Source of the DNA: an uncultured Methanospirillum sp.
GTDB lineage: Archaea; Halobacteriota; Methanomicrobia; Methanomicrobiales; Methanospirillaceae
Direction of reading: 5' to 3'
Assembly: GCF_963668475.1 (NCBI RefSeq)
Contig: NZ_OY764544.1
Coordinates: 2,294,001 to 2,358,000, forward strand
DNA length: 64,000 nucleotides
A model generated the notes under the pieces. The model saw nothing but the letters and a program-made list of their open reading frames with translations. It searched no databases and had not been told where the DNA came from. Position numbers and translations under genes: made by a program. This document shows, piece after piece, positions 1-8,264 of this stretch. Each line of letters opens with the position of its first letter. The stretch's first letter is position 1.

Positions 1-524
1 TCACTGACGATATCAGTCTCTCCGCTCATGACCACGGTCATACCTGACCGGCCTGCATACTCCTCTGTGATTGAGACCGGGTCCCCGGAAATTCCTGCCG
101 AGTCAACCCCCCTGACCTTTGCATCCACCCCGGCGAGCACCCCGATCTCGCCTGCATTTCCTTTCAGGACCGAGATTGGTAGTTCGGTCATCAGTCTCCT
201 TGCAGCGTTGGTACGAAGGGTTGTTGCCCCGGCACCGACCGGGTCAAGAATGATCGGAATATCCTTCTTTGCTGCTGCCTTTCCTACGAGGAGCATTGAC
301 TCAATCTGTGCATGATCAAGCGTTCCAATGTTGAGGACCAGGGCTCCCGCATACTGCACCATCTCCTCGACCTCCTCTGGCGCGTGTGCCATCACCGGTG
401 CACCTCCTGCACAGAGAGTGATGTTTGCACAGTCATTCACGGTGACGTAGTTTGTGATATGATGAATGAGGGGGGTCTGGGTCCGGGCTGTAGCGAATAT
501 TTTTGAGTACTGGGTCTCTGACAT
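1..524 (-). CDS. thiM: Hydroxyethylthiazole kinase, C-terminal part cut by the window edge
   Basis: ThiM phosphorylates 4-methyl-5-(2-hydroxyethyl)thiazole for thiamine salvage in the cytoplasm. The reading frame begins with [16 protein letters not shown], followed by the family hallmarks [14 protein letters not shown] near residue 22, the [14 protein letters not shown] segment, LVLNIGTL, and the [10 protein letters not shown] nucleotide/substrate motif near residue 98. [13 protein letters not shown] is also typical. About 174 residues are visible of a family length near 265, so roughly the last third, including the catalytic cysteine region, lies outside the window. The start ATG at 524 fits the family N-terminus. 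No partner thi gene is visible; the next gene on the same strand is a tRNA methyltransferase 60 bp upstream. Confidence 0.93.
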   Translation of the reverse strand, partial: MSETQYSKIFATARTQTPLIHHITNYVTVNDCANITLCAGGAPVMAHAPEEVEEMVQYAGALVLNIGTLDHAQIESMLLVGKAAAKKDIPIILDPVGAGATTLRTNAARRLMTELPISVLKGNAGEIGVLAGVDAKVRGVDSAGISGDPVSITEEYAGRSGMTVVMSGETDIVS

Positions 525-586
525 CTTTATTCCTCGTCGTATGATAGGATTGACCCGTACAGTTCATCCGCGACCGGTAAAAATAT

Positions 587-1405
587 TCAGTTCCCGGATC
601 CGGGCTCTTCTTCAGACCTCAGATCAAACACCCATCTGCTGACTGAAGGGGCAACATTACCACACCGGTGAAGACGTTCAACCTGAAATCCACAGTCTCT
701 GAATCTCCGGGCACGATCCTGAGCGCCGTTGTGGGTATCAAACGTATAATAATGGATAATTCCGCCTGCCTTAACCATCTGTGCAAGCGGTTTGAAGGCT
801 TCTTCTAAACCGTAGGGGGTGGGGAGGATCGCCCGGTCTGCCCTGATCCTGAGCATTCTTCCCGCCATCGAGGCATCGCCGCAGATCACGGTGATTCGGT
901 CTTCTACCCTGTTCAGTCTGGAATTCTCTTTAAGAAGGCGACAGGCTTCAGGATTTATCTCGACTGCGATGACCTGTGCCCCTCGAGATGCTGCCTGAAT
1001 TGCAAACGGCCCGACTCCAGCGAAAGGAACCAACACGATCTCACTAGGCTGGACCATGACAGATATCCGCCTTCGTTCCCCGGAAAGCCTGCTTGTGAAG
1101 AAGGCGTGGGAGAGATCCACCCGGTACCTGAATCCAAACTCCCTGTATATTGTTCTGGTCTTTGTACCAATAATCGGCTCAAACTCTGCCACCCTGCAGG
1201 CTCCGGTCCGTTTCGAGACCCGTTTCAGTACGGTGGTGATACTATGCCGCTGTGCAATCAGTGAACCGGCCATAGCCTGCTGATACGGGGATAGTTCATC
1301 AGGGATAGAAATGATCGCGATATCCCCGATTACCTCAAACCGTTCAGGTACTAGGGGGTGGAGAGGTTCAGGAATGATCTCCTGTAATGCCGGTGAAAAC
1401 AACAC
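587..1405 (-). CDS. tRNA methyltransferase of the Trm5/Taw2 (Met-10+) family
   Basis: The 272-residue protein has the archaeal Trm5/Taw2 layout: an N-terminal region with RHSITTVLKRVS and an FRYRVDLSHAFFTSRLSGER segment near residue 92, then a class I Rossmann fold with the SAM-binding motif LVPFAGVGPFAIQAA near residue 126 and AVEINPEACRLLKEN near residue 146. The post-motif ILPTPYG replaces the commoner NLP or NPP signature. Family members either methylate N1 of G37 (Trm5) or add the aminocarboxypropyl group during wyosine synthesis (Taw2), and the sequence alone does not separate these. The length suits a short archaeal member. It lies in the same direction as the TPR gene that ends upstream of it; no operon partner makes the function more specific. 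Confidence 0.82.
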   Translation of the reverse strand: MLFSPALQEIIPEPLHPLVPERFEVIGDIAIISIPDELSPYQQAMAGSLIAQRHSITTVLKRVSKRTGACRVAEFEPIIGTKTRTIYREFGFRYRVDLSHAFFTSRLSGERRRISVMVQPSEIVLVPFAGVGPFAIQAASRGAQVIAVEINPEACRLLKENSRLNRVEDRITVICGDASMAGRMLRIRADRAILPTPYGLEEAFKPLAQMVKAGGIIHYYTFDTHNGAQDRARRFRDCGFQVERLHRCGNVAPSVSRWVFDLRSEEEPGSGN

Positions 1406-1413
1406 GGTCTATC

Positions 1414-2103
1414 TTATGACGAACCCTGAAGGATGGATGCTGCTTTTTCAGAGGCTATCTGAGCCTCTTCGCCCCTGCCTAGTTTCACCAGGGCATCAGC
1501 CTTTGTCTTCCATGCTGCAGCATCGTCAGCGTTGAGCGCAAGAGCCGTCTCACATGCTGTTATTGCCTCATCGTATCTGTCCAGATTGTATAATGCTGAA
1601 CCCCTGTTCTTCCATCCCGGCTCGTACTTCGGGTCAAGAGTGGTGGCTTTCACGTAATCGGTGAGGGCTTCATCCTCTCTGCCAAGGTTATGACCTGCTA
1701 GGCCCCGGTTGGTCCAGGTTCTTGCAATATCAGGTTTAAGCTCCAGTGACCGGTCATATGCAGCAAGCGCCTCTTCATACCTTTCGAGATGATCGAGCAC
1801 GAGACCGGTGTTTGACCAGGCGAGGGCGTCTTCGGGATTCAACTCAGTGGTCTTATGTAATGCTTCAAGGGCTTCTTCGTACTTTCCCTGACTAGCCAGG
1901 GCCAGGCCGATGTTTCCCCAGGCCATGGCATTTGACGGATCAAGGACTGTAGCGTTCTGGTAGGCAGCGATGGCTTCGTCATAATTGCCCTGCCCAAAGT
2001 AGGCGACCCCCAGATTGTTCCACTCCTCTACTGTCTTCTCTGCGACAGAAGTGCCCGCCATGATTCCCAGGCAGAGCAGGATGATGATGAGTGTATGGTT
2101 CAT
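1414..2103 (-). CDS. Secreted or membrane-tethered TPR-repeat protein
   Basis: The 229-residue product starts with a signal peptide (MNHTLIIILLCLGIMAGTSVA), then holds five to six consecutive 34-residue tetratricopeptide repeats. Each has the usual pattern of W..G.A....G.Y.EA...Y..A..L.P, for example WNNLGVAYFGQGNYDEAIAA and WSNTGLVLDHLERYEEALAA. TPR arrays are protein-binding scaffolds; the partner cannot be read from the sequence. It is likely displayed outside the cytoplasmic membrane. A second, shorter TPR protein with a very similar signal peptide lies at 3088-3528, so the two are probably paralogues. The gene is separated from the methyltransferase gene by only 8 bp and could be co-transcribed with it. 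Confidence 0.85.
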   Translation of the reverse strand: MNHTLIIILLCLGIMAGTSVAEKTVEEWNNLGVAYFGQGNYDEAIAAYQNATVLDPSNAMAWGNIGLALASQGKYEEALEALHKTTELNPEDALAWSNTGLVLDHLERYEEALAAYDRSLELKPDIARTWTNRGLAGHNLGREDEALTDYVKATTLDPKYEPGWKNRGSALYNLDRYDEAITACETALALNADDAAAWKTKADALVKLGRGEEAQIASEKAASILQGSS

Positions 2104-2467
2104 AAATACTGTATCATTGGATCGTGTATCCAGATTTCTGTTATGCGATCATGATCGTCTCCACCCCGCGTTTTCACTCATATGTCAGGCTCGCTGAGAG
2201 GGGAACTATCAATCTGTTGATGCTCAAATGGCAGCAGTTTCAGGGAGTTGCAACCGGTCGCAACAGTAAAAACCATCCTTCGGGATGAAACTGCGGCCTG
2301 AAATGACAATCAACTCCTCAAAGATTATGAGCGGTCTGAACCTGATGCAACAATAGAATCTGACAGTTGTGAATAAACCTGGTAACTATTCATTCCCTTT
2401 TTGATAACCCTCCATTTTTTGTGATTAAAATTTATTTCCAACTGATCTAATCCGGTTTTATCTGTCT
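2104..2467. other. Intergenic stretch without a supported gene
   Basis: No convincing coding sequence is seen here. A minus-strand open frame reaching from 2591 to 2325 has no family signature and runs through the conserved DUF7123 promoter-leader block, so it was not called. The stretch must contain the promoter of the TPR gene that begins at 2103 on the minus strand. Confidence 0.4.
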
Positions 2468-2773
2468 TCCTTATAGCCTGTTTCACGCAACACTGGTATG
2501 TCACAGGGAGCCCTGCCAGGCTGCCAGGTTCAATGAACCGCAGCGGTGCAGTGCCTGACCAGACAGACATCTGATGAGGTGCGTTCAACATGTCCTCCTA
2601 CAATCCGATGTGTCATCCGTTGATGTCTGTCTGGCAGATTCTGCCGGGCTCTCTCGCGAACTTCATATGAACTGCAGATGTACGAACTTCATGCCGGTCC
2701 CCTACAACCGGCTTCCTCCTACAACGCATCTTATCGTTCACAAGTCACATTCAATGACAGAGAGAGGTATTTC
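2468..2773 (+). promoter_or_regulatory. Promoter and structured 5' leader of the first DUF7123 gene
   Basis: A TATA-like CTTATAG sits at 2470-2476, which would place transcription start near 2500 and give a leader of about 270 nt. Three perfect short hairpins follow: ACCGC/GCGGT at 2537-2547, GGCAGA/TCTGCC at 2633-2645 and GCCGGT/ACCGGC at 2693-2712. Two CCTCCTACA motifs lie at about 2594-2602 and 2715-2723. The same order of TATA, hairpin, motif, hairpin, hairpin, motif occurs before the second DUF7123 gene at 15817-16100, with 26 identical bases around the first motif (2580-2605) but different stem sequences in the hairpins. The opposite strand could also be the transcribed one, since the motif reads TGTAGGAGG there, but no conserved gene follows it. 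Confidence 0.55.
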
Positions 2774-3025
2774 ATGTTATTCCATGCACGATTCAATAAC
2801 TCCTATAATGAACGACAGGTCTGCCTGATCGGGTACCTGAAAGATCGGCTTCGCTCTGGCAGATGTTTCTTCAAGTCCAAGTACATTGCCCGGGATCTCG
2901 GACTCTCTTCAAAAGAGGTGGGAACTAACATGGCCATCCTTGCAGAGACCTGTCCCGACTTTACTATCGAGAAGTACAGTTACTCCAACAGCACGACCTG
3001 GCTGGTTACTCCTTTACAGGTCTGA
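2774..3025 (+). CDS. Small winged-helix-like protein, DUF7123 type, copy 1
   Basis: The 84-residue product reads YNERQVCLIGYLKDRL, CFFKSKYIARDLGLSSKEVG and YSYSNSTTWLVTPLQV. This is the pattern of the small archaeal DUF7123 proteins, known mainly from haloarchaea, which look like lone winged helix-turn-helix domains. The function is unknown; a DNA- or RNA-binding regulatory role is an inference. I chose the ATG at 2774 because the paralogue at 15565-15816 (83 residues) starts at the equivalent place, a few residues before the shared YNERQ. An in-frame ATG at 2678 lies inside the conserved leader. The two copies are about two-thirds identical and share their upstream regions. Confidence 0.72.
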   Translation: MLFHARFNNSYNERQVCLIGYLKDRLRSGRCFFKSKYIARDLGLSSKEVGTNMAILAETCPDFTIEKYSYSNSTTWLVTPLQV

Positions 3026-3087
3026 ACCACTCTGTTTTTCAGGTTCTCTCCCGGTTCAGCATACCCTGATTGATATCAGTTCTATCC

Positions 3088-3528
3088 TTAACTGGCACGC
3101 AGATTTTGGATGATGTTTTTCTTCAGTTTTGCGTAGGAATTTTTCGGGTCTAGTTCGAGAACCTTCTCATATGCCTGGAGTGCCTCGTTGTTCTTTCCAA
3201 GCCAGTTGAGTGCATCACCTTTCTGAGTCCATGCTTCGATGTCATCAGGTTTTAACGCGATTGCTTTTTCAAGTGTCTTTGTTGCCTCGGCATACTTTCC
3301 AAGCCTTGCAAGGGCCTTTCCCTTCTCCAGCCATACAGCCTCATCATCCTGACCAAATGTAAGGGACATATCGAATGCTGATACTGCTTCCGCGTAGCTG
3401 GCCATTGATGCCAGGTCTTTCCCCTTGTCAAACCAGATTGCAGCCTGCTGCGGGTCTTTATCTGCTGTAACGGTCATGACGCAGACCAACGCACAGGCGA
3501 GAAGGATCAGAAGAGAGAGGTGATTCAT
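3088..3528 (-). CDS. Secreted TPR-repeat protein, short paralogue
   Basis: The 146-residue product begins with a signal peptide (MNHLSLLILLACALVCVMTV) and then has three to four TPR repeats, with segments such as AIWFDKGKDLASMASYAEAV, AVWLEKGKALARLGKYAEAT and AWTQKGDALNWLGKNNEAL. I chose the ATG at 3528 because the signal peptide starts there; an upstream ATG at 3657 would add 43 residues that do not resemble a leader. It is a probable protein-interaction module at the cell surface. The signal peptide start MNH and the repeat consensus match the TPR gene at 1414-2103, which suggests duplication. It is convergent with the DUF7123 gene. Confidence 0.82.
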   Translation of the reverse strand: MNHLSLLILLACALVCVMTVTADKDPQQAAIWFDKGKDLASMASYAEAVSAFDMSLTFGQDDEAVWLEKGKALARLGKYAEATKTLEKAIALKPDDIEAWTQKGDALNWLGKNNEALQAYEKVLELDPKNSYAKLKKNIIQNLRAS

Positions 3529-3737
3529 TATGAGGCGTCCGCTCCACGGCAGGATAATGATTATTGCAGTACTGCCTGAAATCCGTGAATCCTGCTCATA
3601 ACCAATTTCCTGAGTTTTTTTCAGAACAGGGGCGCAGAAAGCCCTGTGGATCAGCATGAAAAGAGAGAGCGATGAGCACGGTTTGTGAACCGGCTCATTG
3701 ATCCTACATACGATGACGCATTACATATTCTGCAGAT

Positions 3738-4850
3738 CTATCTTTGCTTCTGTCCGACAAATATGAGTCCTGCTGCTGCAAGACTGCCGAGTGCTATCCA
3801 TGGGGACGGGGCTGATTTTGTCGGTACCGGTACAGGAGATTGTGTCGGGTTAGGTGTTGGTGTCCGGGTCGGTGTGGCACTTGCAGTCAGGGTGACCGAG
3901 AGTGCTGATGCCTGATCAGGAACAATATAAACATCTCCGCTGTATGACGAGAATCCCTCATTTTTGATGAGTATGGTGTGAGAGCCCGTGCTAATCTTCT
4001 GGAGTGTGACCGGGGTGATTCCCTTGTATTCATTATCAAGGAACACATCTGCTCCTGACGGGGTGGACTGTACCGAGAGCGCTCCGTACTCCGATGGGAC
4101 ATATGTCGATGTCAGATCTGCCGAGATTGTGGCGACCTCATTTCTGGAAAGGGTTATCTGGGTTGTGTAGTCTGTGTACCCTGAAAGGGTCAGGTGAATG
4201 GTATAGGTTCCCGGGGAAAGATCTGATATGTCAAGGTATCCTGATGAAGGGGTTACCCCTTTGGATAGTCCATCGAGATACACACCGGCACCAGCCGGGT
4301 TGCTGGTCACCTGTATCGCAGCACGATCCTCCTTAATGCCAGGGTATGACGGAGGGAACTGGATGTTGTGATACTGACCACCAGTTCCTGGGGATACCTG
4401 CTGTATCTGCGACTGTTTAGGCTCTGGATCTTTTTGTGTTGGCTGACTGGTCTGAATTACTTCCTTATGAGATGTATCAGGAGTTGGTGCTGCAGGAGTG
4501 TTTTTCTGCGGTTCCTGAATAGTTGGCTCTGGGGTAGCGGTTGAGATCGGTCTGGTTGCCTGTTGTCCTGGGCCTGTATTCTGCCCGGTCTGGGCATTTT
4601 GGGTGCCATGATTTGTGTGACTCATTGAATTCTGGGTATTCTGTCCCCAACCCTGTTGCCCGTTCTGATAATTGTCTGGGCTTCCACTATCGTTCATCTC
4701 TCCCTGAGGCGAATCGTTGGTCATGCCTGGAGCGATCTGCTGTCCTGGTAAATTCCGGGCGTTCATCTCCTCCGCTGTTGCACAGCATATGAGTGATGCA
4801 ACAAGGATGAGGACTGTTGTAATGTATGGTGATAACTTCGTGATCATCAT
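3738..4850 (-). CDS. Cell-surface PEGA-domain protein
   Basis: The 370-residue protein has an N-terminal signal peptide (residues 1-26), a long low-complexity Asn/Gln/Gly/Pro-rich region (about 27-175), two PEGA domains (about 178-250 and 255-322), a Thr/Pro-rich linker and a C-terminal hydrophobic segment followed by GQKQR. PEGA hallmarks include AAIQVTSNPAGAGVYLDG, KGVTPSSG and KGITPVTLQ. PEGA domains are known in archaeal and bacterial S-layer or extracellular proteins, where they probably mediate carbohydrate or protein contacts. The topology (signal, stalk, C-terminal anchor) points to a wall-anchored adhesin-like protein. The Gln/Asn-rich half is compositionally extreme. The start ATG is one of two adjacent methionines. 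Confidence 0.85.
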   Translation of the reverse strand: MMITKLSPYITTVLILVASLICCATAEEMNARNLPGQQIAPGMTNDSPQGEMNDSGSPDNYQNGQQGWGQNTQNSMSHTNHGTQNAQTGQNTGPGQQATRPISTATPEPTIQEPQKNTPAAPTPDTSHKEVIQTSQPTQKDPEPKQSQIQQVSPGTGGQYHNIQFPPSYPGIKEDRAAIQVTSNPAGAGVYLDGLSKGVTPSSGYLDISDLSPGTYTIHLTLSGYTDYTTQITLSRNEVATISADLTSTYVPSEYGALSVQSTPSGADVFLDNEYKGITPVTLQKISTGSHTILIKNEGFSSYSGDVYIVPDQASALSVTLTASATPTRTPTPNPTQSPVPVPTKSAPSPWIALGSLAAAGLIFVGQKQR

Positions 4851-5208
4851 CCCTTTCGGGTTGTTTCGGTCAGATTTTGGGGTTATCTCGTAAGTTCTCC
4901 CCGAATGTTCGAAGGTATTCCTGAACGAGAGGATAAAGAAGATGGTATCAGGTGGTATGATATTCTGGGGTCCAGGTTGCGTTCTTCAAAAACAGGGGTC
5001 TGTATCATTAACGGCTCCCTTTTTTCAATCTAATCCCGGTATCTGATTTTATGAGTGAAAACATATCCCGGTACGGAGGTAGACAAATACTGAACCGCCA
5101 GGTGGTTTCTTAAAACAACACGGTGTTGTGAATCCTAAATATTTATACACAGAACAGGGCCCTCAACGATCGAAGCTTATCTGTCTTCATTCAATCAGTG
5201 GTGACCTA
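4851..5208 (+). promoter_or_regulatory. Divergent intergenic region with a TATA box for the GT39 gene
   Basis: The PEGA gene leaves to the left and the glycosyltransferase to the right. A clear archaeal TATA-like AATATTTATACA lies at about 5140-5151. Transcription from it would begin near 5172, which supports translation starting at GTG 5209 and not at GTG 5128, since 5128 would lie upstream of the TATA box. No other feature was recognised in the stretch. Confidence 0.5.
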
Positions 5209-7380
5209 GTGAACATCCAATCCAATATCCGAACATATCGTCATGAGTTGATTCTGCTGGGAATTCTGATCCTGGCATCAGTCTTTCTTCTATTCAATCT
5301 TGCAAAGGAGGGTTATTCAAACTCATACTATACAGCAGCAGTAAAGAGCATGCTCACAAATCCCGCGGTCATGATCTACAACTCCTATGATCCAACCGGA
5401 TTTGTCACGGTGGACAAACCCCCCGTAAGTCTCTGGGTTCAGACACTCAGTGCGGCATTACTCGGATTTTCAGGCTCTTCGGTTATTCTTCCCCAGGCCC
5501 TCGCCGGAATCTGTTCTGTTCTCCTGCTCTATCTGCTTGTCAGGAGATCCTGGGGAAAGGATGCAGGGCTTGTTGCTGCGTTTGCCCTCACGATCACACC
5601 AATCTTTGTTGCAGTCGCCCGAACCAACAACATGGACGGATTGCTCATCTTCGTCCTCCTTTGTGCTGTGTATCTTGCCCTTCATGCCTGGAAGACCGGG
5701 TCTCCATTCTATCTGATGGGAGCTGCAGTTCTGATCGGGGTCGGGTTTAATATCAAGATGATACAGGCGTTCGCGGTTGTTCCTGCATGTTTCGGAATAT
5801 ACCTGCTGAATGTTCGAATCACGTGGAAGAAGAAGATCCTGCATCTGGTTGCAGCATCAGCAGTTCTCCTCCTGGTTTCTGCATCCTGGGCTGTAATGAT
5901 GGATCTGACGCCTGTAGATCAACGGCCGTATATTGGCAGCAGCACCGGGAACTCGGAGTTTAATCTGATATTCGGGTACAACGGTCTGAACAGACTGCTT
6001 GGAGGGCTGATGCCGTTTCATGGCGGTGAGATGAGCAGGAATCAGTCAGAACGCGGTGGATATCCCGGAGTCATCCCCGGTGGATCCGGCGGGTCATTCC
6101 CCCCGGGAGGGGAGAACGGATTTAATTCTCCTGGACCTGACTGGAATACAACATCAGGTGATCAGGGATCGTTGCCTGACAGAACCCGGGGATCTGTGCA
6201 GGATCCATATAGGGCATCAGCAGGATCTCCAGGCTTTATTGGTAATGGAACCCAGGGTATGCCTCCACTTGGAATGGAGAACGGAGGACGCCCGGGCGGC
6301 AGTCCCGGCGGCATGCCTGGAATGAACGACGGTGGCGAGCCCGGGCTCTTCAGAATGGGAGATGCCGGAATGTCAGGGCAGATCAGCTGGCTGCTCCCAT
6401 TCGCCCTGATCGGACTTCTTGCCTGGATCACAAGGCCCACCCTGGCGGTTCTGACAAACCTGAACCAAAAGGAAGTCCTTACAATTGCACTGGCCCTCTG
6501 GCTTTTCCCTGAACTGATCTATTTCAGTTTTACAAGCGGTTTTTACCACACCTACTATGTAGTGATGGTTGCCATCCCCCTCGCAGGTCTTGTCGGAATC
6601 GGGGCGGTTTCGATGTATGAGGCGTACCTTACTCCGGGAATCAAAGGATGGCTGCTTGTTGCTGCCATATTTGTGACCGGGGTGTGCCAGTGGGTATTCC
6701 TGGGGTACACTCCTGAATTTCTGGCACCACTCTCATGGATTGTCCTCGTGGGTTCACTCCTGGGTGCTTCAGCACTTGTCATCCTCCGTTTCCGTTCCTC
6801 TCCGGCCCCATCAGGAATTCAGACTACAGTAATTCTGCTAACCATCGGCCTGCTCTGTGTTGCACCGTTTGTCTGGTCATGCACACCTGTTATCTATAAG
6901 GAACAAGGCGGAATGCCGTCAGCAGGCCCAGGCCTTGCATCCGGTCCGGGACAGTTACCCGGCATGATGCCGGGAGAGAATCAGGGGAACAGTTCTGCTC
7001 TCTATTCGTTTCTCTCATCCCATCAGTCTGGTGAAAAGTACATCGTGGGTGTTGAGAGTTCACGCTCTGCCGGGGATCTCATCCTCTCATATGGTGCCTC
7101 TGTTATGACAATGGGCGGGTACTCTGGTAGGGATCAGATCCTTACAAACGAATCATTGAAGACCCTGATTCATGAAGGCCAGATCAGGTACTTCCTGCTT
7201 GGGCAGATGGGTCATGGTATGCCTGGAGGAGAGAGCAGTGGGGTTACAACATGGATACAGGATAGTTGCCCGGTACTACCTGATGACGAGTGGAGTGGGG
7301 GAGAAAATCAGGGTAAAACAGCGTCAAATGCCGCCTCTCCGATGCGAAGCACGTTATACGACTGCAAAGATGCAGCATAA
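5209..7380 (+). CDS. Membrane glycosyltransferase of the GT39/PMT_2 family
   Basis: The protein, about 723 residues from the GTG at 5209, has the layout of bacterial and archaeal GT39-like enzymes that move a sugar from a polyprenyl-phosphate carrier to an extracytoplasmic acceptor. A first membrane helix is followed by the loop with EGYSNSYYTAAVKSML and a VDKPPVSLW motif, then ARTNNMDGLLIF, about a dozen membrane helices, and the GYNGLNRLLGG segment typical of the YkcB-like subgroup. A Gly/Met/Pro-rich loop of about 120 residues (roughly genome 6030-6370) and a shorter one near 6910-6990 are inserted in extracytoplasmic regions. The start at 5209 has GGTGA four bases upstream. It may take part in glycosylation of surface proteins; acceptor and sugar are unknown. 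Confidence 0.83.
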   Translation: MNIQSNIRTYRHELILLGILILASVFLLFNLAKEGYSNSYYTAAVKSMLTNPAVMIYNSYDPTGFVTVDKPPVSLWVQTLSAALLGFSGSSVILPQALAGICSVLLLYLLVRRSWGKDAGLVAAFALTITPIFVAVARTNNMDGLLIFVLLCAVYLALHAWKTGSPFYLMGAAVLIGVGFNIKMIQAFAVVPACFGIYLLNVRITWKKKILHLVAASAVLLLVSASWAVMMDLTPVDQRPYIGSSTGNSEFNLIFGYNGLNRLLGGLMPFHGGEMSRNQSERGGYPGVIPGGSGGSFPPGGENGFNSPGPDWNTTSGDQGSLPDRTRGSVQDPYRASAGSPGFIGNGTQGMPPLGMENGGRPGGSPGGMPGMNDGGEPGLFRMGDAGMSGQISWLLPFALIGLLAWITRPTLAVLTNLNQKEVLTIALALWLFPELIYFSFTSGFYHTYYVVMVAIPLAGLVGIGAVSMYEAYLTPGIKGWLLVAAIFVTGVCQWVFLGYTPEFLAPLSWIVLVGSLLGASALVILRFRSSPAPSGIQTTVILLTIGLLCVAPFVWSCTPVIYKEQGGMPSAGPGLASGPGQLPGMMPGENQGNSSALYSFLSSHQSGEKYIVGVESSRSAGDLILSYGASVMTMGGYSGRDQILTNESLKTLIHEGQIRYFLLGQMGHGMPGGESSGVTTWIQDSCPVLPDDEWSGGENQGKTASNAASPMRSTLYDCKDAA

Positions 7381-7430
7381 ATGAGACCATAATCCCTTTT
7401 TTCCTGGCGTTACTATCCGGAGAGATCCGT

Positions 7431-8201
7431 TCAGGTCTTTTTTCGTGACCTCTCCACCTGCTCAATCTCCTGCAGAATCTTTCGCGACAGATATCCAGCG
7501 TACATATCCGGGCAGATGAATACCCCTGTTATTATTCCGTTCTCTTCCATAACCGAGAGTGATTCACGACGGTCAGCCATCAGAAGCAGTTTCAGTGAGA
7601 TTCCCATAACATCTCCGGCTTCAATATGAAAGAACGACGACTCGATGTCATTCCCACCTACATAGCATTTTACGTGAGTAACTCCTGCAAGCTCCTCTCT
7701 TCCGACTACGAGGTACAGCGGTATCCTTTTTGCAGCACGTGAGATATCATTGGCATATCTGGTGAGAAACTCCATATCATTACAGAGAAGGATGATCTCT
7801 GTCTTGGCACGACGGAGCATCATTCTGATCTGTGTATCCCGGGTCCATTCTGTACGGAGCTCATATCCCTGCATGAGCTGTTCCGGTGTCTCTGTTTCAA
7901 GCACTTTTAGCCGCTGATACAGCCCTTCAAGGGAATCAATTGACTCCTTTTTCAGTCTCTCAAAGGTCTTTGAGGCATCGATAGGCGAGTATCGCACCGG
8001 CGATTTTCCTGAAGAGACGACAAACCCTTTCTCAGCCAGGGATGTGAGTGTTTCATAGATCCTGCCTCGTGGTATTCTGGTCTGTTCGTGAATCTCACGT
8101 GCACTTGCCACTCTCAAGGCTGACAGGATACCATACACCTTCGCCTCGTACTCGCTCATCCCGATCTTCTTCAATTCGAGAAGTAATGAATCATCGATCA
8201 T
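7431..8201 (-). CDS. TrmB-family transcriptional regulator
   Basis: This 256-residue protein has an N-terminal winged helix-turn-helix of the TrmB family (LKKIGMSEYEAKVYGILSAL, then ASAREIHEQTRIPRGRIYET), a coiled segment, and a C-terminal PLD-like ligand domain with TEIILLCNDMEF and ESSFFHIEAGDV. TrmB proteins in archaea sense sugars or other small molecules and repress or activate transport genes. It is divergent from an MFS transporter gene that starts 63 bp away, so that transporter is the obvious candidate target. The ligand is unknown. A second TrmB-type gene is at 60863-61690. Confidence 0.9.
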   Translation of the reverse strand: MIDDSLLLELKKIGMSEYEAKVYGILSALRVASAREIHEQTRIPRGRIYETLTSLAEKGFVVSSGKSPVRYSPIDASKTFERLKKESIDSLEGLYQRLKVLETETPEQLMQGYELRTEWTRDTQIRMMLRRAKTEIILLCNDMEFLTRYANDISRAAKRIPLYLVVGREELAGVTHVKCYVGGNDIESSFFHIEAGDVMGISLKLLLMADRRESLSVMEENGIITGVFICPDMYAGYLSRKILQEIEQVERSRKKT

Positions 8202-8264
8202 AATGAGAGCTACTCAATTCAGGAGCACTTTCTTCATATTTTGCCATTTGTAATCAGATAGGGC

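Noticed and set aside
2325..2591. An 88-residue minus-strand frame beginning MLNAPHQMSVW with a strong GGAGG upstream
   Set aside because: The start region is conserved at the other DUF7123 locus (15981 onward, MLNAAHLLC), but there the frame stops after 28 codons and the protein sequences diverge at once, while the DNA keeps hairpins and motifs instead. Conservation looks like that of a DNA or RNA element and not of a protein.
5128..5208. GTG at 5128 as start of the GT39 gene
   Set aside because: It precedes the TATA-like element at 5140-5151, and the GTG at 5209 has a better RBS and gives the usual short N-terminus before the first membrane helix.
7172..7384. Open frames inside the GT39, MFS, CotH and MCP genes on other frames or the opposite strand
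   Set aside because: They lie wholly within well-supported genes and have no independent motifs; they follow from the composition of the real coding strand.
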